Shown here: positions 34,032-45,998 of the stretch, in pieces
Numbering within the stretch: the stretch's first letter is position 1
Layout: each line of letters starts with the position of its first letter
From: Mucor racemosus
Lineage: Eukaryota; Mucoromycota; Mucoromycetes; Mucorales; Mucoraceae
Direction of reading: 5' to 3'
DNA length: 64,000 bases
Assembly (NCBI GenBank): GCA_027405735.1
Contig: JAPEHQ010000009.1
Location: forward strand, 1,426,001 to 1,490,000
Translations under genes and position numbers: made by a program
Notes under the pieces: generated by a model
Database searches by the model: none
What the model was told of the DNA's origin: nothing
The model's input: the letters and a program-made list of their open reading frames with translations, nothing else

Positions 34032-35870
34032 ATGTCTAATATTTACGCTCTAGAACCACACACAAAGTAAATGGATAGAACATGTACAAAAAAATAATTT
34101 TTATTAACATTTATATATTACAGTGCGAAAGTGATTTTACACACAACTTCTGGTGATATTGAATTAGAATTATGGGGTAAAGAAGCACCTCGAGCAACAC
34201 GTAACTTTATACAGTTGTGTTTGGAAGGATATTATGATAATACAATTTTTCATCGTATTATTCCTGATTTCCTTGTTCAGGGTGGTGACCCTACAGGAAC
34301 AGGACAAGGTAATTGACTAGCTGATGATTTAAAAAAAAAAACTTGAGTCTAACTTTTGATTGAAAAGGTGGAGAATCTATTTATGACGATGGTTTCCCCG
34401 ATGAATTTCATTCAAGATTACGATTTAATCGTCGTGGTCTAGTAGGTTTAGCAAATACTGGACAAGATGATAATGGATCGCAATTTTTTATTACACTAGA
34501 TCGAGCTGATGAACTTACGAAAAAGCATACATTATTCGGTCGAGTTGCTGGTGACACTTTATTCAATGTCATGAAAATGACAGAATTAGAAGTAGATGAG
34601 AATGAAAGACCTTTGTATCCTCCTAAAATCAAAAGCGCAGAAGTTGTTTTAAATCCATTCGATGATATTCTTCCTCGAATCTCTGCTCAAGAGAAAAAAA
34701 TGGCTAAGATATTGGAAAAGAAGAAATTGGAAGCCGAGCAAGCAAAAAAGAAAAAGAAGGGAGCCAAAAAGTAGGTAAACAATCACGTTTGATCTGCATA
34801 ATTACTAAATAATTTCGATAGACAATTAAATCTACTATCATTTGGAGAGGAAGCAGCTGAATTAGAACCACCCGTCGAACAATCTAAAAAGTCTAAAATG
34901 AAGAGCTCATATGATTTTATGGAAAATGCGGTACCTACACCAGCCGAATTACTTGAAGAAATTAGTAAACCTGCCAGTGATGAAAAGACTAATGAAAAAA
35001 AACCCTCAATGCAAGAAAAATTAAAAGAAAAAGTGCGACAAATGGAAGAAAAGAAGAAGCAAGCAGATGATTTAAAAAAGAAAGAAGAAGAAGAAGAAGA
35101 AAAAGAAGAGGCAAAAGCACCAGTCGAAACAAAAATTAGCACCATCGAAAAGCTTAAGCAAGATATTCGTAATATATCCAAAGTATCAACCGAGGAAGAA
35201 GTGCCTGTACAAAAAAAGGAAAAGAAGAAGTCTCTTGTTGCTCTTGAACGTGAAAAGTATGCTGCAAAGCAAAAAAAGAATAAGAAGAAAGCAGACAAAG
35301 AAGATGATAGCGATGTAAACATAAACATCATTTTAATGCATTTTGCCATGCTAAAAATTCTTTAAACTATAGGTATTTAATAGATTAATGGCATTTAGAG
35401 AGAAGATATCAAGTGCAAAGCCGGATAATACATCTACATCTAAAAAGGAACAAAAAATTTGCCAATTGCATGATATTCCCAATTGTGAATCCTGTTTCGA
35501 TGCATCTATGCTTGAGAATGAGGACGTTACTGATGACGGGTGGATTTCACATCAATTGAATTTTGATAAAGACCTTAAAGGAAAAGATTTGATGCAACGA
35601 AAAGAAACTGTGGATGATTATGTTGTTATTGATCCTCGAGATAGAGAAGCAAAGGCTAAGCAAGAGGAATTTGATAGAAAAAGATCTACAAAGAGTAAAA
35701 TTGCTCCTGCGTTTAGAAATTCAGAAAGGGATAGAGATAGAGATAGAGATAGAGATGATCGTAAAAGACGTTATAATGATGATGATCGTTATAGTAGCAG
35801 TAGTAAAAGACGGTATAATGACGATGAAAATGATAGATCAAGACACCATGATGATAGAAGAAGAAGATAA
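34032..35870 (+). CDS. CWC27: Spliceosomal cyclophilin-type protein CWC27
   Basis: Component of the activated spliceosome with a cyclophilin (peptidyl-prolyl isomerase-like) domain. Exons 34,032-34,066, 34,124-34,308, 34,368-34,770, 34,822-35,314 and 35,373-35,870 give 537 residues. The start 'MSNIYALEPHT' is the conserved CWC27 beginning. The cyclophilin domain (about 13-170) has 'FHRIIPDFLVQGGDPTGTG', 'ESIYDDGFPDEF', 'LANTGQDDNGSQFFIT' and 'HTLFGRV'. The family's 'NPFDDI' and 'LLSFGEEA' motifs follow, then a long Lys/Glu coiled-coil-like segment, 'DDGWISHQLNFDKD' and 'DDYVVIDPRDREAK'. In CWC27 the usual catalytic tryptophan position of active cyclophilins is changed, so isomerase activity is doubtful (family knowledge). 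The C-terminus is an Arg/Asp tail made of GATAGA repeats (about 35,727-35,760), longer than in the human protein. Confidence 0.95.
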
Positions 35871-35899
35871 TAAAAATTTATTATTATACTATATTCAAT

Positions 35900-35918
35900 A
35901 TTCAAAAAAAAAAAAAAG

Positions 35919-35949
<31 letters not shown>

Positions 35950-35962
35950 AGAGAGAGAGATC
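35900..35962. repeat. Poly-A/GA tract between convergent genes
   Basis: A run of A interrupted by single G, ending in GAGAGAGAGA, 30-90 bp after the CWC27 stop. It probably lies in overlapping 3' ends of the two convergent genes. Frames crossing it are artefacts. Confidence 0.6.
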
Positions 35963-36162
35963 CTTACATGGAATAAGGAGGTATAAACAAAAAATACATT
36001 TTTGTATGTTAAAGCGATTGTTTAGTGTTTGTATTTGTGATTTGTGTGTGTACTTGAATGTGTTTGTACGAATATTTTTGCGTTGGTTTGATATTAACTC
36101 TAGTAATTTTTTTTTCATGCATATTATATCATTATAGGGCCCTAATATATTATTGATTTTAT

Positions 36163-38174
36163 TTAGTCCTTTTTATCTTTTTCTTTCCCCTTTTCATTCT
36201 TTGATTTCTTTGAATCTTCATTTTGCTCCTCTTCATTTTCTAATTTACGTTTCTTTGAGCTATTATCGATGGATGAGCTAGATGCTGCTGAAGATTCTCC
36301 AATAGTGCATGAATTAGAAAGTGATGATTTTTCGGTTTTTCTGTTAGGAGCGTTATGAGGGATAGTAGTAGAAGGTGGTGTTGTGGTTCTAACTGCAGTT
36401 GGAGCATTGGTTCGTATAGCTTCAGTCATTCCTCTAGGGAAAAGATATGAAGGTAATCTAACTACTGATGGTGATGATCGAGAACCGGTTAAATTAGGCG
36501 CTGATGTGGGTCTGGGTGGTGTCGTATTTGTATTCGTATTCGTATTTGCATTTGCATTTGCTGAGCGTCTACCTCCATCAATATCTGCACTAGCTAATAC
36601 AGAACCCAAAAAATGATTAATTAAGCTCATGCCTTGAACAATTCGAGACATGTTCAAAACGCGTCTACTTGTAATTCTCTATAATAAAATACAGGTTAAT
36701 TCAACCAAGTAGTTTGCAATCACACTTTTTCCTAAAAAAAATACCTCTTGTTCAGATGATTGACTTTCTACCATTAAATTATCTGCAACCTGTCTCAATT
36801 GAGGAACTGCATCTGTCATCAAGTCAGCTAATTCATTTAAAACCATGCCGATTTGAGTTGATTGAGTATTTCCACTATTACGAAGTCTGTTGCGAATTTC
36901 CTGTAATTGTTCTGGTGTAGAGTTTGGTGGAGAAACAGAAATAGCATTTGAACCTATATAATAATATTGTTAGTACAACTTTTTAGCTCTTTATCACCAA
37001 TACCTTCTTACCCTAAGTCAAAGCTTAAAGTATAGGAAGAAATGATAATAATTTTGATAAATTTACCCTCATTTAATATATTTGAATCCTCCAGCATGCT
37101 TCTAACATTTCTCATTGAACCTAAAGTTCTTGCCAACCTAACCTCTACACTTGGCTGAATAAACAAAAACAAAAGCCCTGTTATAAACACGTTTCTCTTT
37201 TAAATTTATCTCGATGAAAACTTACAGGAAATGGAAGACTCGATGAAATTCTATCAGTTAAAGGGTTCGTACCAATAGGTGCAGTGAAATCTGATTGATT
37301 GTTGTTTCTACCTCCAAATGAAAATGAAAAGGGCGATCTTGGTAAAACACCTGGAGAACCTCTTGCTCCATTAGTATTTGTCGTAGGTGTGTTCTAGAAG
37401 AATAAAAGTTGTTTTTTGTTTAGACATTATCTCCTTAATTTCAGTTTGAAAATAATTACATTGTTTGTTGTAGAGGGGGTTTCCATTCTATTGCCCGAAA
37501 TTCTACCTGAAGCTGATAATCCATTTAATACTGAAGTTAACAACTAGATTAAATATATAAATAAAATATAAATGATTAATTAAATGCAATAGCAACTCAC
37601 AGATTGACTATCTCCAATATCACCTAAATTAGAATCAAGGGTAATGAATGCATAACCCTCCATCATGGGAAATCGGCTTGATATAGTAGGGAAAGTACGT
37701 GATCTTCCGTTTGGTGCTGCTCTATTTGATGTGTGACGAATATTTGCTCCTGGATTGGGATCATCTAGGATAATATAATGAATAACGTTGTTTCTAACAT
37801 AAAACAGCAAATTACACAAACCATTCATAGGATTATGAGGGGCGTCAATGGGTCGAATAACAAGATGAACTACCTTTCCATTATCAAGATTGGCTATATA
37901 CGAATGAATTAAACATGTACTCCCAGCTATTTTCACAGTTAAGCTTACCATAGTCGGTCAGGTTTTTATCATCTTTTAATACACGGCCTTGAAAGATTAA
38001 TCGTTGTCTGTTGGAATCTACATCAAAAGCAATTTGAATCTCTTGTTTCAAGTCCAAAACCGAAGCGCTACGAGGGAGCGTAACCGAAGTAGTTCTTTGT
38101 TCCAAGGATTTAATTTGTAGAGCTATTTGATCGAGAGTACCAGGAGTAGGTGTTTCTGGAAAATTTTCAGCCAT
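36163..38174 (-). CDS. Ubiquitin-like domain protein, BAG6/Scythe-like
   Basis: Eight exons (in coding order): 38,174-37,949, 37,893-37,822, 37,765-37,601, 37,543-37,460, 37,392-37,226, 37,154-37,067, 36,953-36,745 and 36,678-36,163, giving 508 residues. The N-terminal ubiquitin-like fold spans about 18-95: 'IALQIKSLEQRTTSVTL', 'DLKQEIQIAFDVDSNRQRLI', 'FQGRVLKDDKNLTDY', and 'GKVVHLVIRP' across the first intron. 'QRLIFQGRVLKDDK.L.DY' with 'VVHLV.RP' is the wording of BAG6, which protects mislocalised membrane proteins in the cytosol and nucleus. The middle is Pro/Ser/Asn-rich. A helical region ('QLQEIRNRLRNSGNTQ', 'VLNELADLMTDAVPQL') follows, then an Asn-Thr repeat and a basic C-terminus ending KDKKD. 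I cannot see a BAG domain with confidence, so BAG6-like rests on the ubiquitin-like domain and overall layout. It converges on CWC27. Confidence 0.85.
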
Positions 38175-39082
38175 AATTTTTTTTTTATATTGTCAACTAA
38201 ACTAGTTAAAAAAAGAAGAGAAAGAGAGAAAGAGAGAAATAAGAGACGGAGTATAAGAGGGGGGAGATGAAAGGAAAAATATACCAAAAAAAAAAAAAAA
38301 GTTGGATTATTAATATTATTCAATTCTCGAAGAAGCAAAGCAGACAAGCATAATCGTAAAGTCACGCATTCGTATCTACGTAGCATCACCGTATTTGCGA
38401 TAATATCGTCCATTGTGGTGTTGTATATCACATTTGTATTCATTTATATGGCTATTTAACCTATACCTTGACTGCCCCTGCATTTTATTTTCGGAATTCA
38501 ACATGATGTTGCTTTTTGTTCATGGTTTTAAATCTCAAATTGTCTCTTTTTGACTTGAAATGATTGTTGCTGTGAAACGTTTCTCAATTGACTAAAAAAG
38601 AAAGAAGCACAGTGTGTGCATATAATACAGTACATCATCAATTGGTTTGCAAATTCTGATGATCGTTATTTATTGATCAATTGATGAAATGTACAATATA
38701 ATCACCTTTGAACGCTCAATCGAGGTTTGTTTCCATAAACAAAATTGTGCTTCATGTAGAAATAGAGTTCCGGCATTATGGGTTTCTACGGCAACTGCAT
38801 ATCTAAACTAGCTGGTATCTCAGAAAATGTGGCATCTTCTAGAAGCCTTAAAATTCAAACAGGTTTTCCTGGACTGATTTCAATAAACTTCAAGTAACTT
38901 TTTCATCTGCATCAAGACCAGGATTTGCGTCAAATATATTGTATATTATTTAATTACTAGATTTTTTTTTTTTCACTATTAGTCATTTAAAATGTATTGA
39001 TACTGAGTAAAGCAATCAATGCAAGTCTTTATTTAAAATACAAAAGATTTGATAGTAATGAAATATGAATACATAATCGCTT
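38175..39082. other. Intergenic between two minus-strand genes
   Basis: The first 110 bp is purine-rich on the plus strand (CT-rich leader of the BAG6-like gene), with an A run at 38,285-38,300. The rest is AT-rich with nothing recognised. This should hold the BAG6-like promoter and the 3' end of the LRR-like gene. Confidence 0.4.
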
Positions 39083-41092
39083 TTAGCTATAATATCCTTG
39101 CATGGTTTTAACAGGATACACATAAATCACTGGCTTGTATAATTTGATATTTTCAATGAATGCTTTTAGTCTGTCTCGGGTTTCCTCGCTATCATCATCA
39201 TCATCATCTACATCACTATTGTCATCTTCATCTTCACCACTTTTACCATAGCCATCATCATCATCTTCTTTTTCATTATCGCTAGTGTTATGATTATGTT
39301 TAACTCGTTTCCTACTTTTGAGAAGTCTCTCTGAACGAGTTGAGACTTTCTTAATTCTCATTGATTTACGTTTCAAGACAAAGCGTTCTCCTTCTTCTTC
39401 TTCTTCACCACTGGAACTACTTGACTCCATAGATAGATATGAATAATCTGTATCTGCTTCTTGTAATTTCTTGAATTTCTCCTTCCCAACATCATTAAGG
39501 AAATCTTGAGCTTTAATTTCCTTTTCATAGTCCAGTTCTAGATGTTCCTCTTCAATATCCTCCTCCACAAAGCTTTCAATGAAATTATCATTTTCAATAT
39601 TATCGCTATTATCTGTGGGAGTTACAGCTGATTCAGTATAGAATTCTACGGATTTGAGACCTATTTCATCAAGTTTAATTAATTTAATAGATTTCAAAAA
39701 GATATTCAAGGTGTTCGTTGGTCTTGAAATAGTTTCACTGAAACAGTAATAAGAAAACTCGTTCTCGACATTTGAGAGATTCTCGTATTTAGCCATGGTT
39801 GCTTGATTTTTACTGGTAATCTTGGCATTGTAATTTAATGTTGAATCGATGCTAATGTTCAATTTATTGATCATTCTCTTTTCAATGCTGTCTTTTTTGT
39901 TTGAATACAAGCTGCAGTTCTCCAAGATTAATTGTTTCAAGTGATAATTCTTCAAAGAAAGGCTTTCTTCAAAACTAGTACGAGAGCTTCCAAATTTACA
40001 ATGTGATAGTTTTAACTTGACCAATTTGGGCAAATACTGAGCAACATTTTCCAACATAATCTTATCGAAAATTGCATGATATAAAGTAAGACTTTCCAAT
40101 GATACTTTGTGATTCATTTTAACGTCTTTTTTTGGCGAAAAATGAACATAATCCACATCATAACCCAAATCTAATTCCTTTATATTGGGCAATACATTAA
40201 TAGTTGAGACAATATCGATTGCGGTAGCATCTCCCCAACGTAGAGACAGAGATTCCAAAGGAAACACTTTGAGAGTTTCCAAGTTTGGAAATTTGTATGT
40301 GTCTAGAGCCAATGATTTTAAAGACTTTTGTGCCATATTTTTTAAATGCAACATAACCTGTTCGGATTTGGCTACTCCGATGAATGCTGCATGCTGAAGT
40401 ACACAGCCTGACTCGGCCAAACATTCTACAAATTCGACCATAGGAAAGTTTTGATAGAAATGACAGATTTCAACAGTTTCAAGCTTGGGCAAATGAAAAT
40501 TATTTTCCAATAGCTTTTTACCATCTTGGATTATAGTACTTGCAGGCTCGTTCCACTTTTGATCTTTGTTACTAATGTTGCCTCCTTTCTTTAACTTGAG
40601 AGATTTGAGATTTTCACCATAACCGTCAAAGAGATATATAATGAACTTGCCCATATCAAGTGGAAGTGTATTAAAAGTCATATCGATGTTGGAAATAATG
40701 TTGTTTGCCATACTAATTTTCGCATCATTAGCTTCATCCAAGCGCAAATTGAACATGTACAGCTCCATAGACTTCAAATTAGGAAAAACACGATGCAAAA
40801 GATCAATTTCTTCCAACAGGATTGCTTTTTGCTTTATAACAATTGTGTAGGTAGACTCATCAGGTGAAATGATAGTGAATGATGAAGTGGTTTTTTCCTT
40901 GATCTCTTCGGCACTGAGATGCTCGACGAAAAGATCACGTAAATGCTGAACATCTTTTGTGCATTTCTCGACAATGTTTGGGAGTTCATGATGATTGATT
41001 AACTGAACAGATTCTACCGAAGAAGCAAGTTGCCTATCTTCCTTGGTGCTTTGAAGAAAAGCTTTTATTGAGTTCTCGGTAATGAAATTCAT
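39083..41092 (-). CDS. Leucine-rich-repeat-like protein with acidic C-terminal tail
   Basis: An intronless frame of 669 residues from the ATG at 41,092 ('MNFITENSIKAFLQ'); codons further upstream in frame lack ATG. The central region has irregular leucine-rich units: 'FPNLKSMELYMFNLRL', 'LPKLETVEICHF', 'FPNLETLKVFPLESLSL', 'LPNIKELDLGYDVDY', 'LPKLVKLKLSHCKF', 'LKQLILENCSLY'. This resembles the many F-box/LRR-type proteins of Mucoromycota, but no F-box is visible at the N-terminus. The C-terminal 120 residues alternate acidic runs (EEEEEGE, DDDDDDDSEE) with a basic patch ('KRKSMRIKKVSTRSERLLK'), a nuclear-type composition. Function unknown; a protein-interaction role is inferred only. Confidence 0.85.
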   Translation of the reverse strand: MNFITENSIKAFLQSTKEDRQLASSVESVQLINHHELPNIVEKCTKDVQHLRDLFVEHLSAEEIKEKTTSSFTIISPDESTYTIVIKQKAILLEEIDLLHRVFPNLKSMELYMFNLRLDEANDAKISMANNIISNIDMTFNTLPLDMGKFIIYLFDGYGENLKSLKLKKGGNISNKDQKWNEPASTIIQDGKKLLENNFHLPKLETVEICHFYQNFPMVEFVECLAESGCVLQHAAFIGVAKSEQVMLHLKNMAQKSLKSLALDTYKFPNLETLKVFPLESLSLRWGDATAIDIVSTINVLPNIKELDLGYDVDYVHFSPKKDVKMNHKVSLESLTLYHAIFDKIMLENVAQYLPKLVKLKLSHCKFGSSRTSFEESLSLKNYHLKQLILENCSLYSNKKDSIEKRMINKLNISIDSTLNYNAKITSKNQATMAKYENLSNVENEFSYYCFSETISRPTNTLNIFLKSIKLIKLDEIGLKSVEFYTESAVTPTDNSDNIENDNFIESFVEEDIEEEHLELDYEKEIKAQDFLNDVGKEKFKKLQEADTDYSYLSMESSSSSGEEEEEGERFVLKRKSMRIKKVSTRSERLLKSRKRVKHNHNTSDNEKEDDDDGYGKSGEDEDDNSDVDDDDDDSEETRDRLKAFIENIKLYKPVIYVYPVKTMQGYYS

Positions 41093-41649
41093 TGTTGCAT
41101 AAGTTAATAATAAACAGAAGAAACCCGTTCCATCAAACAGCAAGAGTTTTTGAATATTGCCGGACAGTCACCGTGCAATTTCATTGAACAGTTTGACATC
41201 AAAGTATAATACAACTTTTGTGATACAAAAGTCATGCTGCTTATTTATCACTCACAATTGGCATGAATGATCACTTTATATCAATCATTTTATATAAATT
41301 TATGCAAGAGGCAAACATCCAAGAGCAATTACTGATTGAAAAAAAGTGATGAAATGAGAGACTATCATTTGTTGTTTACTTCCGAAACATCTGGTTGAAA
41401 AAAAAAAAAGATTATGTAGTATAATTCTGGTACTGTAAGCTTTTTGCAAAATTAATCCTACTTGTATATATCTTCCTATGTAAAGTTTGCTTTTAGCCAA
41501 AATCTAGTATTTTTAAATTTTGTGTATATGTGGACTGGTCGCACTATGCTATTTGTCCCTGGAAATGAAATTTGCCATACAAAAGACTTGAAAACAAGTG
41601 GAATATATTGCTTTTTTCTCATGAACTAGGTCCGACTATTCATTCCTGT
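41093..41649. other. Intergenic, promoter side of the LRR-like gene
   Basis: AT-rich sequence up to the edge of inverted repeat A4. TATATAAA-like sequence at about 41,290. Nothing else was recognised. Confidence 0.35.
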
Positions 41650-43280
41650 CCTACTTTTTTTTTTCACTAAATAACACCAAGAAAAAATTATATGCTCACG
41701 TACCTGAGATGATCAACTTTAATCCAAAAACAAGTATCCAAAAATATCCTATCTGTAGCAACTGGTATAATTTTTTTAATACTAATGTTTCAGATTTTTA
41801 CGCGTATTTCACTGTTAAAAATCAATACTTTGAGGCTTCATATCTCTACGAAAAATTAAGCTATACTAACACTTTCTAATAATAAACCTTACTTGTTTTA
41901 AAGCACTCTATAACATACTTTAGTATAAAAAAATTCTGGGCATTTTTATTTTTTTTCATTTTTTTTTGGCATTTTTGTAGTAGATTTCAAAAAATCCGCT
42001 AAATTGAGCGACACTTTTTTTACATTCATGTCATCTATCTCGTTGAGCTCTCTCGAAACCAATTTAGTTTTTTTTAAAATATTGATTTTTCGTGGAGAAA
42101 TCCTCAAAAATGTGTGCAAAAAGATGCCTTCATTTCTAGCGTCCATTTTCCCCTTGTATACCCTCATCCCAAATTCTGAAATTGAAAAAAAAAATTGACA
42201 AAAATCTCGTTTTCTCTACGAAAAATGCAGTTAGAAAATTCAGCAATAGCTAGATCAATAGATAATTTTGAGGCACATTATTAACAATAATTATATTGGA
42301 AACACGTTTATAAAAAGTGGTGTGTATCTTCAAAAAACCTCCAAAAGTTCATTCGCATTTTGCGCAAAATTTTAAGTGAAACATTTTTTTGAAATTTATT
42401 TAGATGGATGCAGAATCCAAAACTGTACAAAAGCTATTTAATACGCTAGGTGGACTTACTTTGCAGTTTATGAACATTTAACGTTTTTGTTTTTTTGGAT
42501 CATTTTTCGTTCATTTTTTGAGATAAATTTTGGAAGCCCGTTACTATAGGGCTTAAGCTGTGATGAGAGCTATTATTTTGATTATCTCGACAAGAAATCA
42601 ATATTTTTTGCTGAAACAAAAAATGCAGAGTAGCTTTGAGTTGGACCAATCTTGTGAATACAAAAAATTAATACTTCAATTTAGGTGCTCAATTTTTTAT
42701 AATCAATTTTAGGTCAACCCTGGTCAATTTTGGTCAATGTTTGGCCAGCTCACTTATAGTATTCTGATATTAATATTTCTATTTTCCGAGAGATATTAAT
42801 GACCTATAGAGAAAAGATACATCTTCGTTGAAGGTTTTACACAATTCGACTCAATATTGGGCGAAAAAAATTCGAGAACCATTTAGAAACCACCTGAAAC
42901 CTACCTTTTTTACAACCTAAAAAAATCGATAACAAGAACCCCATCTGAGCAAATTTTGATCCTAATAACTTCTAACTTTATATGAAAATAGAGACGCATA
43001 TTTGCCACGCTGATATTAAAGGGCAACTTTAATAACCTACTGTGTGTCGAGAAAATCATCGCCAAAATGTACCTATAACTCATTGCGCATTTATTTAAAC
43101 AATTTTGTAGGGTTGTTTTAGATATTCTTTGAATATTTTTATAAAATCAAATAATGATTCGAAATTGAATTTCAAAGTTGCACTTAATGCACAATGAATA
43201 TAAGAAAAAAAAATATATTTATTTCATTAGCCAACAGCTGTTTTTGAAGGAATAAAGCACACGTTTATGAGTGAAACCAC
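41650..43280 (-). repeat. Repeat A, most complete copy (A4)
   Basis: The minus-strand copy and the longest of the family. It reaches the terminal segment also present at 1-190. It keeps the uninterrupted CACTA target (GAA at 42,830-42,832). From 41,655 to 42,720 it is nearly identical to 31,559-32,640 in opposite orientation, with only scattered substitutions in the stretches I compared. The recurring small frame is 41,946-42,167 on the minus strand and the opposite-strand frame is 42,004-42,198. Confidence 0.85.
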
Positions 43281-44622
43281 CTATTTCCCTGTTTTAAAAA
43301 AAAATATAGTAATTAGAAAAATGCTTTTAATCGATGAATATTGATCTAAATAGGCCAAAATTTTCAAAATATATACTACTACTACTACGCCAAAAAAAAA
43401 ACAAAACAAAATACAGCTAAAATCAGACCGTAAAGGGCAACTAAAAGCTAGACAATTGACGCGTGTAGTTGCATTAAAATTTATGATTTAAAATGCTTTA
43501 ATTTTGTTTTTCTATTAATTAAAATGCCTTGTCATTCGGTAATTTTTACATTTATAGTTTATAGATACCAAGGTTGTTAGAAGGTTTAAAACCCTTTTAC
43601 AATAAATGCAAATCTATGCCGTAAATAGTACCTTCAATATGATTTATTATGGCATTAAAAATCTCTAAAATTAACAGAAATATATATCATCATTCCAAAC
43701 TATTTATTATTACCAGGAATAATTTCTTTGGCTATCTACTAGTATTTTTTGGAGAATCATTACAAAATAATCAAACTGGGGTCATTTTAAATTGTCATCT
43801 CAGGTTTAAAAGTGCAAGTAAAAACGTAGTTTTGCAAAATAAAATGCGTATTTAATCTCTAATGAAAGGTCAATTATAACGGCTTATATTGTGTCCGGGT
43901 ATATGCCATTTGAAATTTCAATTAGAAATGTGATAGAGACAGTTTAAGGCTACATAACAGACCCTGACACATATGATTTAACGTACAGATACATATTATG
44001 GCCAGGAGCTTCTATTAGGTTTAATGACCTGATAACTGATGTTATGCCAGTTGTGTTGAGATCGACAACACATAATAATACAAAGAGTAAAGGAATATTC
44101 AAATATAGTAACTCAACAAGCATTTGTAAATCTGCTTAAATAAGCAACAATTAATCCCTTTGCATGGTTTAAAAAGTGATAATCAACTTTGGTTGATGTA
44201 GATTATTTAGCAATTTTCTGATCCACCATTCACACATAATTAAAAGCTGACAAAAAATATTACACAAGCATTGAGAATAATTAGATCAGCGCAATTCTAG
44301 TTTATGGTACAAAAAAAAAAAAAAAAAAGAATTATATCCATGTTTTTTTTGAGTTGATTAACAACAAAATCATACAATATCGAGCACTCTTTTTTCAGTG
44401 ATTACCGGTACCTGGCAGTTTTCATACACTTTCCGAGCAATATCATCAAAACAATGAATGGATAGCATTGTAACAAATATGCTAATGAGCAACTCCGTTT
44501 TCTCCCATCATGTGACTAAGCAAGATTCATCAGTAAGCGCAAATTCAACGTTTGCCCCACATTTTAATGGTTTGGGAAAAGTTGTTTATTTCTCTATACT
44601 TCTTTCTTTTTTCTTTACAAAA
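43281..44622. other. Intergenic, nothing recognised
   Basis: AT-rich sequence with an ACT repeat (about 43,373-43,387) and an A run at 44,310-44,330. The last 40 bp before 44,623 is the pyrimidine-rich leader of the next gene. A 68-codon frame at 43,649 has no gene-like features. Confidence 0.4.
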
Positions 44623-45941
44623 ATGACCGCTGAACAAAAAGGACAATCTACTTCTGGTATTCGCTCAGGGTATGTTTAATAACAAAAGATATTGTACATG
44701 TATCAACTAAATATTATAATTAGACATGAGTTGAATCAAGAAAAGCTCGAAGCTTATTTATTAAAGCATGTTGAAGGTTTCAAATCTCCTTTAAATATCA
44801 GTCAGTTTCAATTCGGTCAATCCAATCCTACATATTTGTTAAAAGACGGAAAGTAAGTGTATTTTCTTGAATTACTATATGTCTCATATGAGGGTAATTG
44901 ATACAATTTCAAATAGTCAACAACAGTATGTACTTCGCAAGAAACCACCAGGAGCTTTACTTTCTAGTACCGCACATGCTGTAGAAAGAGAATATCGTAT
45001 TATTCATGCATTAGGTACAAAGACAGATGTCCCTGTGCCCAAAGTTTATGTTTTGTGTGAAGATGTTGAGGTTATTGGTACACCATTCTATGTAATGGAG
45101 TTTTTAGCTGGTCGCATTTATGAAGATTGTCGTATGCTTACAATTCCATTTGAGGAACGCAAGAAGCTGTAAGTTTGTTTATCAATTATACACCAGTGGG
45201 ATAATGAAAAATACTAATCAAATATTGTATATATTTAGCTGGTTTTCTGCAATTGAGACATTAGCTAAATTACATCGTGTTGACTTCAAAGCTATCGGTC
45301 TCGACAATTACGGTCGTCATTCAGGTTTCTATGATCGTCAAATGAAATCTTTGGGTAAAGTATCGCAAGCACAAGCTAATACTCAAGATGAGCATGGTCA
45401 AGCAGTTGGACCTATCCCTCGTTTAGACGAAATGTTTGCATGGTTTAAAAAGAATCAAGTTAAGGATCAAGCTACCATTGTTCATGGTGATTTCAAAATT
45501 GATAATATGATTTTCCATCCCACTGAACCCCGGGTCATTGGTGTCCTTGATTGGGAATTATCTACCATTGGACATCCATTATCTGATCTCGCTAATTTAT
45601 TACAACCCTTTTATGTCCCTGCAAGTGATGATGCTTCTGTTGGTATGTTGGGCTTCAAAAACTCCAAGGAACCATTGCCTATTCCTGAAGCCAACGAACT
45701 CATCCAACATTACTGTAAAACATTGGGACAGCCTTACCCTATTGATCGTTGGATGTTTGCTGTTTCTTTCTCATTCTTTAGATTGTCTGTCATTTTACAA
45801 GGCATTGCTGCTCGTGTTGCTCGTAAACAAGCTTCTTCTGCTCAAGCGAAGAGTTATGCCGATAGATTTAAGCCAGTCGGTAAATTGGGATTAGATATTG
45901 TTGATGAAGGAAACCTTGATCATCCAAGCAGCAAACTTTGA
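44623..45941 (+). CDS. Aminoglycoside-phosphotransferase-fold protein, ACAD10/11 N-domain type
   Basis: Exons 44,623-44,669, 44,724-44,852, 44,917-45,168 and 45,239-45,941 give 376 residues. A kinase-like fold: '[13 protein letters not shown]' as nucleotide-binding loop, 'YVLRKKPPG' with the ATP-binding lysine, '[11 protein letters not shown]' and '[11 protein letters not shown]' hinge, the catalytic loop HGDFKIDN (residues 225-232), and the metal-binding aspartate in '[17 protein letters not shown]' (D247). This is the stand-alone version of the domain fused in animals to acyl-CoA dehydrogenase (ACAD10/ACAD11), where it is linked to breakdown of 4-hydroxy fatty acids through phosphorylation. 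No peroxisomal signal is obvious; the C-terminus is SSKL, and a final SKL is the classic PTS1 signal, so peroxisomal import is likely. It converges with CGI121, only 57 bp between stop codons. Confidence 0.92.
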
Positions 45942-45998
45942 GTAAATAAAGCATTTTGTACAATAATTTTTATTTGATTTTCACATAATATAAACTTA

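Noticed and set aside
35614..35976. 120-codon frame across the end of CWC27 and the A/GA tract
   Set aside because: Alternate frame of the GATAGA repeat and poly-A tract; the CWC27 frame explains this DNA.
41093..41143. N-terminal extension of the LRR-like protein (LFDGTGFFCLLLTYAT)
   Set aside because: It would need a TTG start; the first in-frame ATG is at 41,092.
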